NCBI GenBank assembly: GCA_903828565.1 | Contig: CAIKMQ010000003.1 | Span: forward strand, 1-64,000 | Reading direction: 5' to 3' | Origin: an uncultured Leptolinea sp. | Lineage (GTDB): Bacteria > Chloroflexota > Anaerolineae > Anaerolineales > Anaerolineaceae | Length of the DNA: 64,000 nt | In this document: positions 1-9,848 of the stretch, in pieces | How positions within the stretch are numbered: position 1 is the first letter of the stretch | How the letters are laid out: each line of letters starts with the position of its first letter | Translations under genes and position numbers: made by a program | The notes under the pieces: generated by a model | Databases searched by the model: none | What the model was told of the DNA's origin: nothing | Seen by the model: only the letters and a program-made list of their open reading frames with translations

Positions 1-66
1 AGCGGTGAGATAATCCCCTGTTCATTACTCATATTATCCATTATACCCTCACACAACTGTAAAACC

Positions 67-2571
67 TCATCTCGTTTCAGCTTCCCCTTCAGGCTCTGGC
101 AATTCCACTCCGGCCTTGCGCAGGATGATCTCATCCCCTTCGGCCACATCCACCCAGACCTCGTCGCCATCGGCAAAGACATGCGAGAGCAGGGCGTCTG
201 ACAGCGGATCTTCCACCGTCTGCTGGATGACGCGCCGTAGCGGACGAGCGCCCATATCGGGGTCATAGCCCATCTCACCCAGGCGCAGCAGTGCCGCGGG
301 GGTTGCCAGCAAGCTGATGGCATGCTCCTGCACGCGCGCCGCCACTTTTTGCAGTTCCAGGCTGACAATATGCTGGATGTGCTCCTTGTTCAAAGCGCGG
401 AAGACGATCACCCCGTCCAGGCGGTTGATAAACTCCGGCCTGAAGACCCGCTTCAACGATTCCAGCAGTTTCTTGCGCATTTCTTCATATTCCACTTCTT
501 CCGCTAAATGCTCATCACGCTGCACGCTGAACCCAAAGGAGGACTGGCGTTTGATCATATCCGCGCCGATATTGGATGTCATCACAATAATGGCATTGCG
601 GAAATCCACCTTATGCCCGCGGGCGTCTGAAAGGTGTCCTTCTTCCATAATCTGCAGGAGCATATTGTGGGCTTCTGGGTGAGCCTTTTCGATCTCATCG
701 AACACCACAATGGAGTACGGACGGCGGCGCAAAGCTTCGGTCAGCTGGCCAGCATCTTCATACCCTACATATCCCGGGGGAGCGCCGACCAGGCGGCTAA
801 CGCTGTGCCGTTCCATGAACTCTGACATATCCAGCTGGACAAGCGCTTCTTCACTGCCAAAGAGGAAGCTGGCCAGTGCTTTGGTTAATTCTGTCTTCCC
901 CACGCCGGTCGGGCCGAGGAAAATGAACGAGCCGATCGGGCGGTTGGGGTCTTTCAGTCCTGCCCGCGCCCGGCGGACAGCTTTGGCTATCACCGCTATG
1001 GCTTCATCCTGCCCGACTACATGGCTGCGCAGCTCTTCTTCCATTTGCAGCAGGCGAGCGGATTCCTCCTGCGCGATCTGCATGACAGGCACACCGGTCC
1101 ACATGGCAACCATCTCGGCGATGTCATCCGCGGAAACGATCGGGCTGCTGTCGCGATCCCAGCTGTTCTTCATCTTTTCGATCTGCGCGGTCAGCGCATT
1201 CTCAACCTCGGCCAGGTCATCAGCCGCCTGCTGCTGATTTTCTTCCACCAGGTGGGCACGGCGGCCGCGAATCTCTTTTAATTGAAGCAGCAGGTCTTTG
1301 AAAGCCTGCGCGTTCTCGCTTTTGTACATGCGCACGCGGGAGGAGGCTTCATCGATCAGATCGATTGCCTTATCTGGCAGAAAACGCTCGGTGACGTAGC
1401 GAGCGGAAAGGCGGGCAGCAGCTTCGAGCGCCTCATCCGAGATACGCAGCCGGTGATGTTCCTCATACGCACCGCGGATGCCGCGCAGGATAGCTATGGT
1501 TTCATCCACGCTGGGCTCATCTACACGGACCTGCTGGAAGCGGCGTTCGAGGGCCGCGTCACTTTCGATGTGCTTGCGATATTCTTCCAGCGTGGTGGCG
1601 CCGATCACCTGCAGCTCACCGCGTGAAAGTGCCGGCTTGAGGATGTTGGCCGCGTCCACCTGCGAGCCGGCCGCACCAGCACCGACCAGCATATGAACCT
1701 CATCAATGAAAACGATTGCCTTGGATGCTTTCAGCTCGTCGATGACCCGTTTCAGGCGTTCTTCGAACTGGCCGCGGTACATGGTGCCGGCCACTAGGGA
1801 ACCTACATCTAATTGCAGCACACGTTTATCCAGCAGCGGTGCCGGCACATCTCCGGTGGTGATGCGTTGCGCCAGCCCTTCCACGATGGCTGTCTTTCCC
1901 ACTCCAGGCTCACCGATCAATGCCGGATTGTTCTTGTTCCGTCGCGCCAGGATCTGAATGACGCGCTCGATCTCCAGCTGCCGGCCGATCACCGGATCCA
2001 GCTTGCCCTGTTCCGCCAGGGAGGTCAGGTCCGAAGCCAGCTGGTCCACCAGTGGAGTTTTGGATTTTGACGCTTTTTCATCTTCTTTTTTATTATCCAA
2101 CCGGGTATTGGCCGGGCCGACCGCTGCGGAGGAGTTCTCTTGCAATACGCGGCGCGTCTGGCGCCGGATCTGTTCAGGCGAGATCCCCAGTTTCTTCAAT
2201 ACATCCACCACCAACCCGGAATTGGCAGCTACCAATCCGAGCAGCAGGTGCTCAGTGCCGATGTAATGGTGCCCCATACGGCGCGCCTCTTCGATCGCCC
2301 CCTCCAAGACAAGCTGGGTGTCATTTCCCAGTTCCAGGTGATCGGGTTTTTCGGTATTGCGCGCGCTGAGTTTCTCCACGGTATCGCGGACTCGTTCCAG
2401 CTCCAGTCCCAGGTCCAGCAAAACCCTGCTGGCGATCCCGCCGTTCTCCTGGATCATACCCAGCAACAGGTGTTCCGTGCCAACAAAGGCATGGTTCATA
2501 CGTTCTGCTTCCTGATGAGCCAAGCTTAACACGCGCCTCGCGCGTGCGGTGAACCTTTCCATTCCTGCCAT
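67..2571 (-). CDS. clpC: ATP-dependent Clp protease ATP-binding subunit ClpC
   Basis: 834 aa, full length for ClpC. This is the cytosolic AAA+ unfoldase that feeds substrates to ClpP. Two Clp N-repeats occupy about residues 1-145. NBD1 has Walker A GEPGVGKT at 220-227 and Walker B VFIDE near 288. A UVR-like helical middle segment spans about 425-468. NBD2 has GPTGVGKT at 553-560. The motif FGF near residue 678 sits where the ClpP-docking loop is expected. The start ATG follows GGAGG by six bases. No clpP, ctsR or mcsAB lies beside it in this window. It is divergent from the HtrA-like gene, so two protein-quality-control genes share one 250 bp intergenic region. The family call is secure; partner and substrates are inferred. 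Confidence 0.97.
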   Translation of the reverse strand: MAGMERFTARARRVLSLAHQEAERMNHAFVGTEHLLLGMIQENGGIASRVLLDLGLELERVRDTVEKLSARNTEKPDHLELGNDTQLVLEGAIEEARRMGHHYIGTEHLLLGLVAANSGLVVDVLKKLGISPEQIRRQTRRVLQENSSAAVGPANTRLDNKKEDEKASKSKTPLVDQLASDLTSLAEQGKLDPVIGRQLEIERVIQILARRNKNNPALIGEPGVGKTAIVEGLAQRITTGDVPAPLLDKRVLQLDVGSLVAGTMYRGQFEERLKRVIDELKASKAIVFIDEVHMLVGAGAAGSQVDAANILKPALSRGELQVIGATTLEEYRKHIESDAALERRFQQVRVDEPSVDETIAILRGIRGAYEEHHRLRISDEALEAAARLSARYVTERFLPDKAIDLIDEASSRVRMYKSENAQAFKDLLLQLKEIRGRRAHLVEENQQQAADDLAEVENALTAQIEKMKNSWDRDSSPIVSADDIAEMVAMWTGVPVMQIAQEESARLLQMEEELRSHVVGQDEAIAVIAKAVRRARAGLKDPNRPIGSFIFLGPTGVGKTELTKALASFLFGSEEALVQLDMSEFMERHSVSRLVGAPPGYVGYEDAGQLTEALRRRPYSIVVFDEIEKAHPEAHNMLLQIMEEGHLSDARGHKVDFRNAIIVMTSNIGADMIKRQSSFGFSVQRDEHLAEEVEYEEMRKKLLESLKRVFRPEFINRLDGVIVFRALNKEHIQHIVSLELQKVAARVQEHAISLLATPAALLRLGEMGYDPDMGARPLRRVIQQTVEDPLSDALLSHVFADGDEVWVDVAEGDEIILRKAGVELPEPEGEAETR

Positions 2572-2752
2572 ACTACCTCCATAACAGCAACCCGTTCTGG
2601 CGGGCTGCAGATCTTCATTGATGCTGGAAGGCGAAGCCCATGCTCTCTCCAGCCCCCGTTAATTTGATTCTACCTTATTTGATGTTTTTTTTCATGCCCC
2701 GAATGGGCTGTATAAACCCCCCAGCGGCGCACACCGTATATAAGCTGGTTGA

Positions 2753-2780
2753 TTGAATCTGCTTTATTAATCGCTATACT
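2753..2780 (+). promoter_or_regulatory. Candidate promoter of the HtrA-like gene
   Basis: TTGAAT at 2753-2758 and TATACT at 2775-2780 are 16 bases apart, about 40 bases before the start codon. A GAGGAGAA ribosome-binding site precedes the ATG at 2822. Found by eye; untested. Confidence 0.5.
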
Positions 2781-2821
2781 AATATTAATCAAATCAAAGG
2801 TTATGAAGAGAGGAGAACATC

Positions 2822-4543
2822 ATGCTCACCCGTGCACTCAAACCATTCTTATTTCTTGCTCTGGTTATTGCCCTGGTAGCTACCGGCTGCCTCAGCTCCA
2901 CTGGCAGCAGTACGCCTACTGGCAGCTCCAGCGGGAATGTTGAGGAACCAGCCGGCCGTCTGCCGGAACCCACCGCGGTAGACCGTAAAGGCGCGGTATC
3001 CAATATAGATGACGTGGAAGGCGCTGTCTTTCAGATCATCGGTACCGGCACAATCAATACCGTGGAAGATGGCGAAGTGCTGAACGCGGAATGGGGCGGC
3101 ACCGGTTTCTTCATCAGCCCGGACGGTATCGCGGTCACCAACAATCACGTTGTCGCTGGCGCAGCCGTATTGAAAGCTTACGTAAAAGGTGAGTCTACTC
3201 CCCGCAACATCATTGTGTTGGGTACTTCAGAATGCGCCGACCTGGCGGTGGTGAAAGTAGAGGGTAAAAATTATCCCTACCTGACCTGGTTTGACGGCCA
3301 GGTCAAGACCGGTTTAGATGTATACGCTGCCGGTTTCCCATTGGTGGAGCCGGAATACAATCTGACCAAGGGTATCATCTCAAAGGTCAAAGCCAACGGT
3401 CAGACCTCCTGGGCATCGCTGGATTTCATATACGGACATGATGCCAAGATTAACGGCGGCAACTCGGGTGGTCCGCTGGTGACAGAGGATGGACAGGTGG
3501 TCGGTGTGAATTACAGCAACCGCGGGGATGTCGATCAGCAGTTTGCCATCCCAGGCGATCTGGCCATCCCTGTGATTGAACGGCTGCAAGTTGGCGAAAA
3601 TGTAGATTCTCTGGGTATGTTCGGCCAGGCGGTAGTCTTTGGCCCGAACCAGGAGTATCCCGGCATCTGGGTTCAATCCACCACCACCGGCAGCGTGATC
3701 GATAAATCCGGCATTATGCCCGGCGACATCATCTACGAGGTCGAAGGCATCCAGGTGGCCACGGACGGCACCATGAAAGAATACTGCGATATCGTGCGCG
3801 GGCATGACCTGAGCGATCCGCTCAAAGTGGCGGTGTACCGCTACGGCACGGATGAAATCCTGGAAGGCTCGCTGAACGACTCCCCGCTGGCAGTAACCTA
3901 CACAGAAGTGCTGGGAACTGGCGCGACTGGCAGCAGCAGCGGTTCATCCTCATCAACCGGTTCATCAGACGCCCAGCCTTACTTTACCGAGGAATGGGAT
4001 GGAAATACTGATAATTGGGTACAAGAAATCGGTTTAAATGCCTCGGATGGAGACACAAATCAGGCTGAGATATATACTGATAACGGTAAACTTGTTTTTG
4101 ATCTTGGAAAATGGCTGATCGCCTATGTTTTTTACACGCCGTATGAGTACGAGGACGTCAGAGTCGATGTCCGTGTAGAGAATAGAGGTGTAAACACGAA
4201 TGATGTTCTTTTGGTTTGCCGAAAATCTGATGAGGGACACTATCTCGTGAATATTGCGAACAGTGGTCTGTTCGCAATGTATGCATATGATGGCCAGAAA
4301 GATTTATACGGCCGGATGTACGATGGTGGATCGACGAAGATCAGGCCGGGTAAAGAAATAAATGACTACACATTGATTTGCCAGGGTAAAACATTGACTC
4401 TTTATGTCAATGGAACCCTCGCCGGAAAATATACTGACAATAAGTATGTGTGGCGGAGTGGAGTAATCGGTGTCGGTATGGCAAGCGAAGACAGAGTGCC
4501 GGTAACCGTTGAATTTGAGAACGTGACAATCAGCGAACCATAA
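2822..4543 (+). CDS. HtrA/DegP-like serine protease lipoprotein with C-terminal lectin-like domain
   Basis: 573 aa. The signal peptide ends in the lipobox VATGC (Cys23), so it is probably a membrane-anchored extracytoplasmic protease. The trypsin-like domain carries the triad His109 (NNHVVAG), Asp140 (CADLAVV) and Ser215 (GGNSGGPL). A PDZ-like segment follows at about 265-350, consistent with quality control of secreted proteins. A Ser/Gly linker at about 370-385 leads to a C-terminal region of about 185 aa that resembles beta-sandwich concanavalin/LamG-type domains (for example FENVTI near the end). That addition is unusual for HtrA proteins and may tether the protease to glycans or peptidoglycan. 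An intrinsic terminator follows. The protease call is firm; the lectin-like call is by general resemblance only. Confidence 0.9.
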   Translation: MLTRALKPFLFLALVIALVATGCLSSTGSSTPTGSSSGNVEEPAGRLPEPTAVDRKGAVSNIDDVEGAVFQIIGTGTINTVEDGEVLNAEWGGTGFFISPDGIAVTNNHVVAGAAVLKAYVKGESTPRNIIVLGTSECADLAVVKVEGKNYPYLTWFDGQVKTGLDVYAAGFPLVEPEYNLTKGIISKVKANGQTSWASLDFIYGHDAKINGGNSGGPLVTEDGQVVGVNYSNRGDVDQQFAIPGDLAIPVIERLQVGENVDSLGMFGQAVVFGPNQEYPGIWVQSTTTGSVIDKSGIMPGDIIYEVEGIQVATDGTMKEYCDIVRGHDLSDPLKVAVYRYGTDEILEGSLNDSPLAVTYTEVLGTGATGSSSGSSSSTGSSDAQPYFTEEWDGNTDNWVQEIGLNASDGDTNQAEIYTDNGKLVFDLGKWLIAYVFYTPYEYEDVRVDVRVENRGVNTNDVLLVCRKSDEGHYLVNIANSGLFAMYAYDGQKDLYGRMYDGGSTKIRPGKEINDYTLICQGKTLTLYVNGTLAGKYTDNKYVWRSGVIGVGMASEDRVPVTVEFENVTISEP

Positions 4544-4563
4544 CAAGTCTATGTGGGAATTGT

Positions 4564-4591
4564 GAGCGGCTTTACAGCCGCTCTTTTTTTT
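4564..4591 (+). terminator. Intrinsic terminator after the HtrA-like gene
   Basis: A perfect 7 bp stem GAGCGGC/GCCGCTC with a 6 nt loop is followed by eight T residues. It lies inside the upstream extension of the murJ reading frame, which is one reason to start murJ downstream at 4631. Confidence 0.93.
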
Positions 4592-4617
4592 ACCCGGAGC
4601 GCGGCTGGCATTCATTG

Positions 4618-4623
4618 TATAAT
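4618..4623 (+). promoter_or_regulatory. -10 element of murJ, leaderless arrangement
   Basis: TATAAT ends 7 nt before the chosen ATG at 4631. Transcription would therefore begin at or next to the start codon, and no Shine-Dalgarno sequence fits in the gap. Confidence 0.6.
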
Positions 4624-4630
4624 TCCCGCC

Positions 4631-6208
4631 ATGGAACCTCCCTCCGCTAACCGTCAGATCGCCCGCGCCGCCGGCACTGTCATGCTGGCATTCCTCTTCA
4701 GCAACCTGGTCGGGCTGGCCCGTCAGGTTGTGATCGCGCGCGCTTTCGGCACCGGTGGAGACATGGAAGCGTTCAATGCCGCCAACCGCGTGGCGGAGGT
4801 GCTGTTTAACCTCACCGCGGGCGGCGCGCTGGCCTCCGCTTTTGTGCCGACCTTCACCGGCCTGCTTGCCCGGGAAGACCGCCAACGCGCTTGGAAATTG
4901 GCTTCGGGTGTGGCCAATCTACTGCTGGCTGCACTGGTACTGACTGCCGGGCTGGCAGCAGTTTTTGCCCCGTGGGTCGTAACACAGCTGCTGGCACCCG
5001 GTTTTTCCGCCGGGAAACAGCTGTTGACCGTCCAATTACTGCGCGTACTGCTGCCTTCCGTGGTCACCTTTGGCATCAGCGGGTTGATCATGGGCATCCT
5101 GAATTCCCATCAAAAATTCCTTGTCCCCGCCCTCACTCCCTCAATGTACGGCTTAGGGATGATCTTCGGTGTGCTGACCCTCAGCCCGCGGATGGGGATC
5201 TTCGGCCTGGCCTGGGGGGTTGTGATCGGCGCCGGTTTACATCTAATCCTGCAACTGCCTTCTCTGCTCCGCCTGGGTGGAAAATACACCGTCAGCGAAG
5301 GCTGGCGCGATCCGCTGGTACGACAGGTAGGCAAGCTGATGCTGCCGCGACTTTTCGGCGCCGCGGTAGTCCAATTGAATTTCTGGGTGAACACCCTGCT
5401 GGCCTCTTATCAACCAGCCGGCAGCCTGAATGGCATTGTGTACGCTTTCCAATTGATGCTCATGCCGCAAGCCGCCATCGCGCAATCCATTGCCATTGCC
5501 GCCATGCCGACCTTCTCGCGCCAGGTTGCTTTGGGTAAACTGGATGAGATGCGCTCCTCTCTGGGAGCCTCGCTGCGGGGTGTGCTTTTCCTCTCCCTGC
5601 CGGCTGCTGCCGGTTTGATGCTCCTGCGCCGGCCAATCGTTGCCTTACTTTATCAGCGCGGACAATTCACCGCCGAATCCACCGAACTGGTGGCCTGGGC
5701 GTTGCTCTGGTATGCCCTGGGACTGGTTGGCCATTCCCTGGTGGAAGTGCTCGCCCGCGCATTTTACGCTCTGCATGACACCCGCACTCCGGTGACCATC
5801 GGCGCGGCTGCTATGGGGCTCAACGTCCTGTTCAGTCTGCTGTTTACCCGCGCTTTTGCTGCGATAGGGTGGATGCCCCACGGAGGGTTGGCCCTTGCCA
5901 ACTCCCTGGCGACAGCACTGGAAATGATCGGCTTACTCATCCTTTTACGCCGGCGATTAAACGGCATTTCAGGAAAAACTGTCGGGGATGCCGTTTGGAA
6001 GGCCTCCCTCGGAACAGGGATTATGGCATTGGTGGTTTTCCTGGTGGATAGCCGCCTGGCTAACTCCAGCGTGGTGCTGCAGGCCGGTATCGGCATAGCG
6101 GCTGGGACAATGGCCTATTCAGGGGTACTGGTATTGCTGCGCGTGGGGGAGATCAGGTCGCTTTTTTCTGCCATCCGTTCCCGCCTGACCAGCCATCGTG
6201 CCCATTAG
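4631..6208 (+). CDS. murJ: Lipid II flippase MurJ (MviN family)
   Basis: 525 aa from the ATG at 4631. It moves lipid II across the cytoplasmic membrane for peptidoglycan synthesis. The N-terminal pattern (SNLVGLARQVVIARAFG) followed by GGALASAFVPTFT is typical of MviN/MurJ, and about 13-14 hydrophobic segments run through the protein (MATE-like MOP fold). The longer frame from 4553 is rejected because it would run through the terminator and the -10 box. The following hydrolase overlaps its 3' end by 11 nt, suggesting translational coupling. Confidence 0.95.
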   Translation: MEPPSANRQIARAAGTVMLAFLFSNLVGLARQVVIARAFGTGGDMEAFNAANRVAEVLFNLTAGGALASAFVPTFTGLLAREDRQRAWKLASGVANLLLAALVLTAGLAAVFAPWVVTQLLAPGFSAGKQLLTVQLLRVLLPSVVTFGISGLIMGILNSHQKFLVPALTPSMYGLGMIFGVLTLSPRMGIFGLAWGVVIGAGLHLILQLPSLLRLGGKYTVSEGWRDPLVRQVGKLMLPRLFGAAVVQLNFWVNTLLASYQPAGSLNGIVYAFQLMLMPQAAIAQSIAIAAMPTFSRQVALGKLDEMRSSLGASLRGVLFLSLPAAAGLMLLRRPIVALLYQRGQFTAESTELVAWALLWYALGLVGHSLVEVLARAFYALHDTRTPVTIGAAAMGLNVLFSLLFTRAFAAIGWMPHGGLALANSLATALEMIGLLILLRRRLNGISGKTVGDAVWKASLGTGIMALVVFLVDSRLANSSVVLQAGIGIAAGTMAYSGVLVLLRVGEIRSLFSAIRSRLTSHRAH

Positions 6209-6965
6209 CAGCGGGATTCATTATCTGGAACAGTCCAATCCGGCTGGCGGGCCTCCGCTGGTACTGGTTCACGGCGCCGGTGGAACTTCTTTAACCTGGC
6301 CGCTGGCTTATCGGCAACTCCCCCATCACCATGTGATATCCATTGACCTCCCCGGTCACGGACAAAGCACCCGCCGCAGCCGTCAATCTGTGTTGGGATA
6401 TGCTCACGACCTGCTGGATTTCCTGCATGACATGCGGCTGCCGCCGGTCATTTTGGCAGGGCATTCGCTGGGAGGAGCTATTTGCCTGCAGGTGGCCTTG
6501 CTGGCTCCTGCCCGCGTCCAGGCGATCGTTGCCATTTCCACCGCGGCTACCTGCGAACTGCCCGAAGAGATCTATGCCTGCCTGGCCGACCCCGGAATGC
6601 AAGAGCGGGTCGTTCAGTTTCTATGCAACCGACTGGCTTCTCCTTTTATATCCGCCGCCAGTTTATCGGTCATCCGCCGCGGCATGCTGGCACAACGGTC
6701 CAGCCTGCTGTACGGTGATTTGCGTACCTGCCAGGGATATGACCTTACACGGGAAATAGCTGCTCTGGCAGCACCCACCCTGGTGTGCTCCGGCAGTTGG
6801 GACCTGTTCATCCACCAGGCATCTTTCAGGCAACTCGCCGACCTAATCCCTGCATCCAGGTTTGCATCCTTCGAAGCCGGCCACCTGCTGCCCGTTGAAC
6901 GGCCGCGTGAATTGCTCTCGGCCATGCGAATCTTTCTAGCGGACTTGCCAATAGCAAAGGGTTAG
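6198..6965 (+). CDS. Alpha/beta-fold hydrolase
   Basis: 255 aa with a GTG start that overlaps murJ. Oxyanion-side motif HGAGGT lies near residue 25, nucleophile elbow GHSLGG near residue 88, and the catalytic His is probably in FEAGHLLP close to the C terminus. A conserved Asp is likely in the segment CSGSWDLFIHQ. The substrate cannot be read from sequence; related proteins include esterases, BioH-like and MenH-like enzymes. It is convergent with the thioesterase downstream, the two stop regions overlapping by 4 nt. Confidence 0.88.
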   Translation: MPISSGIHYLEQSNPAGGPPLVLVHGAGGTSLTWPLAYRQLPHHHVISIDLPGHGQSTRRSRQSVLGYAHDLLDFLHDMRLPPVILAGHSLGGAICLQVALLAPARVQAIVAISTAATCELPEEIYACLADPGMQERVVQFLCNRLASPFISAASLSVIRRGMLAQRSSLLYGDLRTCQGYDLTREIAALAAPTLVCSGSWDLFIHQASFRQLADLIPASRFASFEAGHLLPVERPRELLSAMRIFLADLPIAKG

Positions 6966-7378
6966 ATCCCCTCAAACTCCCGGATCGCCTGACGCCAGGC
7001 GTCTGGCACCGGCATGGCGTTGCGCGAAGCATAATCATATGCGACCATGACGATGGATGAAGTAGCTGCCACAACACCAGTCTCTGCATCTTCGATCTGT
7101 GAATCGAATATTAAACTCTTGTTGCCGATGCGCTCCACCCGTACCCCCACACGGATGTGCTGATCCAATTCGATCGGTGCGACAAAAGTAAGGTGAACAT
7201 CCGCTACGATCAGGTTGATATCGAAGAAGGATTTACCATCCCACAGCCCCAGTTGGCGAATATAAGCCAGCCGGGCTGTTTCGAGAAATGAAAGAAAGCG
7301 CGAATTGTTGACATGCCACTGGGTGTCAAGGTCCATCCAGCGCACCTGGATCGGGTAATAGAATCGATACTCAGCCAC
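6962..7378 (-). CDS. Acyl-CoA thioester hydrolase, 4HBT/YbgC hotdog family
   Basis: 138 aa from a GTG start chosen because AAGGAG lies 8 nt upstream; the longer frame lacks such a site. The motif VRWMDLDTQWHVNNSRF is the 4-hydroxybenzoyl-CoA thioesterase signature, with the conserved Asp in the hotdog loop. It probably hydrolyses short-chain acyl-CoA in the cytosol. It is divergent from the Rrf2 regulator across about 135 bp of AT-rich DNA. Confidence 0.87.
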   Translation of the reverse strand: MAEYRFYYPIQVRWMDLDTQWHVNNSRFLSFLETARLAYIRQLGLWDGKSFFDINLIVADVHLTFVAPIELDQHIRVGVRVERIGNKSLIFDSQIEDAETGVVAATSSIVMVAYDYASRNAMPVPDAWRQAIREFEGI

Positions 7379-7478
7379 TAGAGAATCTCCTTCTGCAGGA
7401 TTATAGTACAAAGCCCGCACCTGGCGTTTCTGTTGCGCTCCATTTTTGAAGATTAAATTATGATAAAATAATATTAAT

Positions 7479-7493
7479 AGATAAATTTTATCT
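7479..7493. promoter_or_regulatory. Candidate operator upstream of the Rrf2 regulator
   Basis: AGATAAA and TTTATCT form an inverted repeat with 7 bp arms around one central T, 22 bp before the Rrf2 start codon. Rrf2 proteins often bind such AT-rich dyads and autoregulate. Assignment is by position and symmetry only. Confidence 0.45.
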
Positions 7494-7514
7494 TTTTATA
7501 TGATTTGAGGACCC

Positions 7515-7910
7515 ATGCAGATCACGCGCCAGGCAGATTACGCCATCCGAGCCATTTTATTTCTGGTCAAGAATCCAGCCGAGAAACGTTCCTCTACTGG
7601 TGACATTGCCCGTACACAAGACATTCCCCGTTCTTTCCTGGCCAAGATCATCTCACAGCTCAGCATTGCCGGAATTATCCACACAACCCGCGGCGCAAAA
7701 GGTGGTGTCACACTGGCCAGGGACCCGGGAGAGATCTCGTTGTTGGATGTGGTCGTGGCAATAGATGGCCCGGTTTCCTTGAATGAATGCACCATAGACG
7801 ACTCGTTCTGCGGGCGCAGTTCCACTTGCCCGATGCATACTGTCTGGTGTGAAGCACAGAAAGACCTGGTTCTCCGCCTGGAACGGGCGAAGTTCAACCA
7901 GTTCGTGTAA
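7515..7910 (+). CDS. Rrf2-family transcriptional regulator, probable Fe-S sensor
   Basis: 131 aa. The N-terminal winged helix-turn-helix (ITRQADYAIRAILFL) is typical of Rrf2. Cys92, Cys99 and Cys105 (with Cys112 nearby) follow the dimerisation helix in the position where IscR, NsrR and RsrR bind a 2Fe-2S or 4Fe-4S cluster, so it probably senses redox state, NO or Fe-S supply. No isc or suf genes are adjacent. The membrane protein starting 46 bp downstream may be co-transcribed. Confidence 0.92.
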   Translation: MQITRQADYAIRAILFLVKNPAEKRSSTGDIARTQDIPRSFLAKIISQLSIAGIIHTTRGAKGGVTLARDPGEISLLDVVVAIDGPVSLNECTIDDSFCGRSSTCPMHTVWCEAQKDLVLRLERAKFNQFV

Positions 7911-7956
7911 TCCCTTATCCTCTCTGGCGGGGAAAGTCCCGCCGCAGGAGATTCCC

Positions 7957-8586
7957 TTGTCCTTCCAATCCAATTCATCACGCCCCTGGCTGTTGGCGCT
8001 TACGCTCTCTCTTTTTCTGGTGGTGGTAATCGCCTGGCTCTCTCCGCTTGAGCGTACCTTAGGTGGAAACCTGCGCCTGGTGTACCTGCACGGCGCCTGG
8101 GTATGGACGGGCATGCTTGCCTTCGGCGCAGCATCGCTTGCTGGCCTGCTGGCGCTCATTTTCCACCGCCCGTGGCAGCACGCCCTCAGCCGCTCATTGG
8201 GTTTAAGCGGTATGGCCTTCTGGCTGACATATCTTCCCATGTCGCTGCTGGTGATGCAATTGAACTGGAACGGCTTGTACCTGGATGAGCCCCGCTGGAA
8301 AGTACCTTTTGCTTTTGCTGTCATTGGTCTGCTGCTGCAGGCTGGTCTCTGGCTGATCGCCAACCGTACGCTTACTTCAGCGGCCAACCTGATATTCGGT
8401 CCGGTTTTACTCTACAATATCTCCCGCATGGAGAGCGTTCTCCATCCTGATTCTCCGGTATTTTCCTCACCTTCAGGCAGCATCCGTGGCCATTTTATAC
8501 TGCTGGTCGTTGTCACGTCCCTGCTTTGCGGTGTGATCACTGCCTGGCAAATGCAAGTGATAAAAAGAAAGGAAAGCGGATGCTGA
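7957..8586 (+). CDS. Multi-pass membrane protein, weakly CcmC/CcsA-like
   Basis: 209 aa from a TTG start preceded by GCAGGAG at a good distance; the open frame extends upstream into the Rrf2 gene, which is implausible. About six transmembrane segments are visible. The segment RLVYLHGAWVWTGMLAFG resembles the first periplasmic and second membrane segments of CcmC-type haem-handling proteins, but the WxxWDxxxT-type tryptophan motif is not evident. Function unknown. It overlaps hutI by 7 nt. Confidence 0.7.
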   Translation: MSFQSNSSRPWLLALTLSLFLVVVIAWLSPLERTLGGNLRLVYLHGAWVWTGMLAFGAASLAGLLALIFHRPWQHALSRSLGLSGMAFWLTYLPMSLLVMQLNWNGLYLDEPRWKVPFAFAVIGLLLQAGLWLIANRTLTSAANLIFGPVLLYNISRMESVLHPDSPVFSSPSGSIRGHFILLVVVTSLLCGVITAWQMQVIKRKESGC

Positions 8587-9848
8587 TCCATTCTGCTTCT
8601 CAATTGCTGACATTATCGGGCGGCCCGCAGCGCGGAACCACCCTGGGAGAATTAAACCTCCTTCCTGACGGGGCTGTACTGACGCATGGGGAACGGATCG
8701 TGGAAGTTGGCCAATCCAGCGACCTGTTGGCGCGCCATCCGCATGAAACCTTACTGGATGCCGGCGGACGGGTGGTGATGCCCGGTTTTGTGGACCCGCA
8801 CACGCACCTGATCTTTGCCGGTGACCGCGCGATGGAATTTGAGCAGCGCCTGCAGGGGAAAAGCTACCTGGAGATCCTCGCATCCGGCGGGGGTATCCTT
8901 TCCACGGTGAAAGCCACACGGGCAGCCAGTGCCAGCCAATTAACCGGCCTGCTCAGGCAGCGCGCGCGCCAACTGCTGCGCCTGGGTACAACCACCGCGG
9001 AAGTGAAGACAGGCTACGGGCTGGAATTGGATTCCGAGATTGCCCAGTTGATGGTAATCGCAGAGTTCTCAGACCCGCTCAGCCCCGACCTGGTTCCGAC
9101 CTTCCTGCCCGCCCATGCCATTCCGCCCGAGTACAAGGGAGATTCAGCTGGCTATACCCGCCTGGTGATGGATGGCATGCTTCCACAGGCAAAGGACTTG
9201 TGGCAGCAGCGTTTTCCCGGCCGGCCCTTGCCATTCGTAGATGTTTTCTGTGAGCGCGGCGCCTTCACGCTGGAAGAAAGCCGCCTCATCCTCTCCCGTG
9301 CGGCTGCACTCGGTTTTCCCCTCAAGATCCACGCGGATGAGTTCGAAAACTTAGGCGGTGCCAGCCTGGCAGCAGAACTGGGGGCCGCATCCGCGGATCA
9401 CCTGGTCTGCACTTCACCGGCAGATATCCACACGCTTGCCGGCTCACAAACCATAGCAGTTTCCCTGCCCTGCACGCCCTTCGGCCTCGGCGAAACCGCC
9501 TACACCCCCGCGCGAGACATCCTCAAAGCAGGCGGTTTACTTGCGTTGGCATCAGATTTCAACCCCGGCACAGCCTGGAGCGGCAATATGCAGTTCGTTC
9601 TGGCGCTTGCCTGCCGTTACCTGAAACTGACACCAGCTCAGGCTATCGCCGCGGCAACCATCAACGCGGCAGCTGCCATCCAACGGGATGACAGTATCGG
9701 CTCGCTTGAACCAGGCAAATTGGCTCACCTCTTGATCCTGGATACAGACGACTACCGGCAGCTGGGTTACCGTTTCGGTGCCAACCTGGTTACGACCGTT
9801 ATCAAAAACGAACAGGTAATTTCGAACCCGGAGGATGCAGGATGCTGA
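8580..9848 (+). CDS. hutI: Imidazolonepropionase
   Basis: 422 aa. It hydrolyses 4-imidazolone-5-propanoate to N-formimino-L-glutamate in histidine degradation. The metal-binding DPHTHL motif is near residue 70, GTTTAEVKTGYGL near 135, KIHADEF near 245, and the late Asp is in SDFNPGTAW. The length matches the family. The ATG at 8580 is chosen over the upstream extension because GGAAAG precedes it and it removes most overlap. No hutH, hutU or hutG lies nearby, so the pathway is either split across the genome or this is a relative with another cyclic substrate. Confidence 0.93.
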   Translation: MLIHSASQLLTLSGGPQRGTTLGELNLLPDGAVLTHGERIVEVGQSSDLLARHPHETLLDAGGRVVMPGFVDPHTHLIFAGDRAMEFEQRLQGKSYLEILASGGGILSTVKATRAASASQLTGLLRQRARQLLRLGTTTAEVKTGYGLELDSEIAQLMVIAEFSDPLSPDLVPTFLPAHAIPPEYKGDSAGYTRLVMDGMLPQAKDLWQQRFPGRPLPFVDVFCERGAFTLEESRLILSRAAALGFPLKIHADEFENLGGASLAAELGAASADHLVCTSPADIHTLAGSQTIAVSLPCTPFGLGETAYTPARDILKAGGLLALASDFNPGTAWSGNMQFVLALACRYLKLTPAQAIAAATINAAAAIQRDDSIGSLEPGKLAHLLILDTDDYRQLGYRFGANLVTTVIKNEQVISNPEDAGC

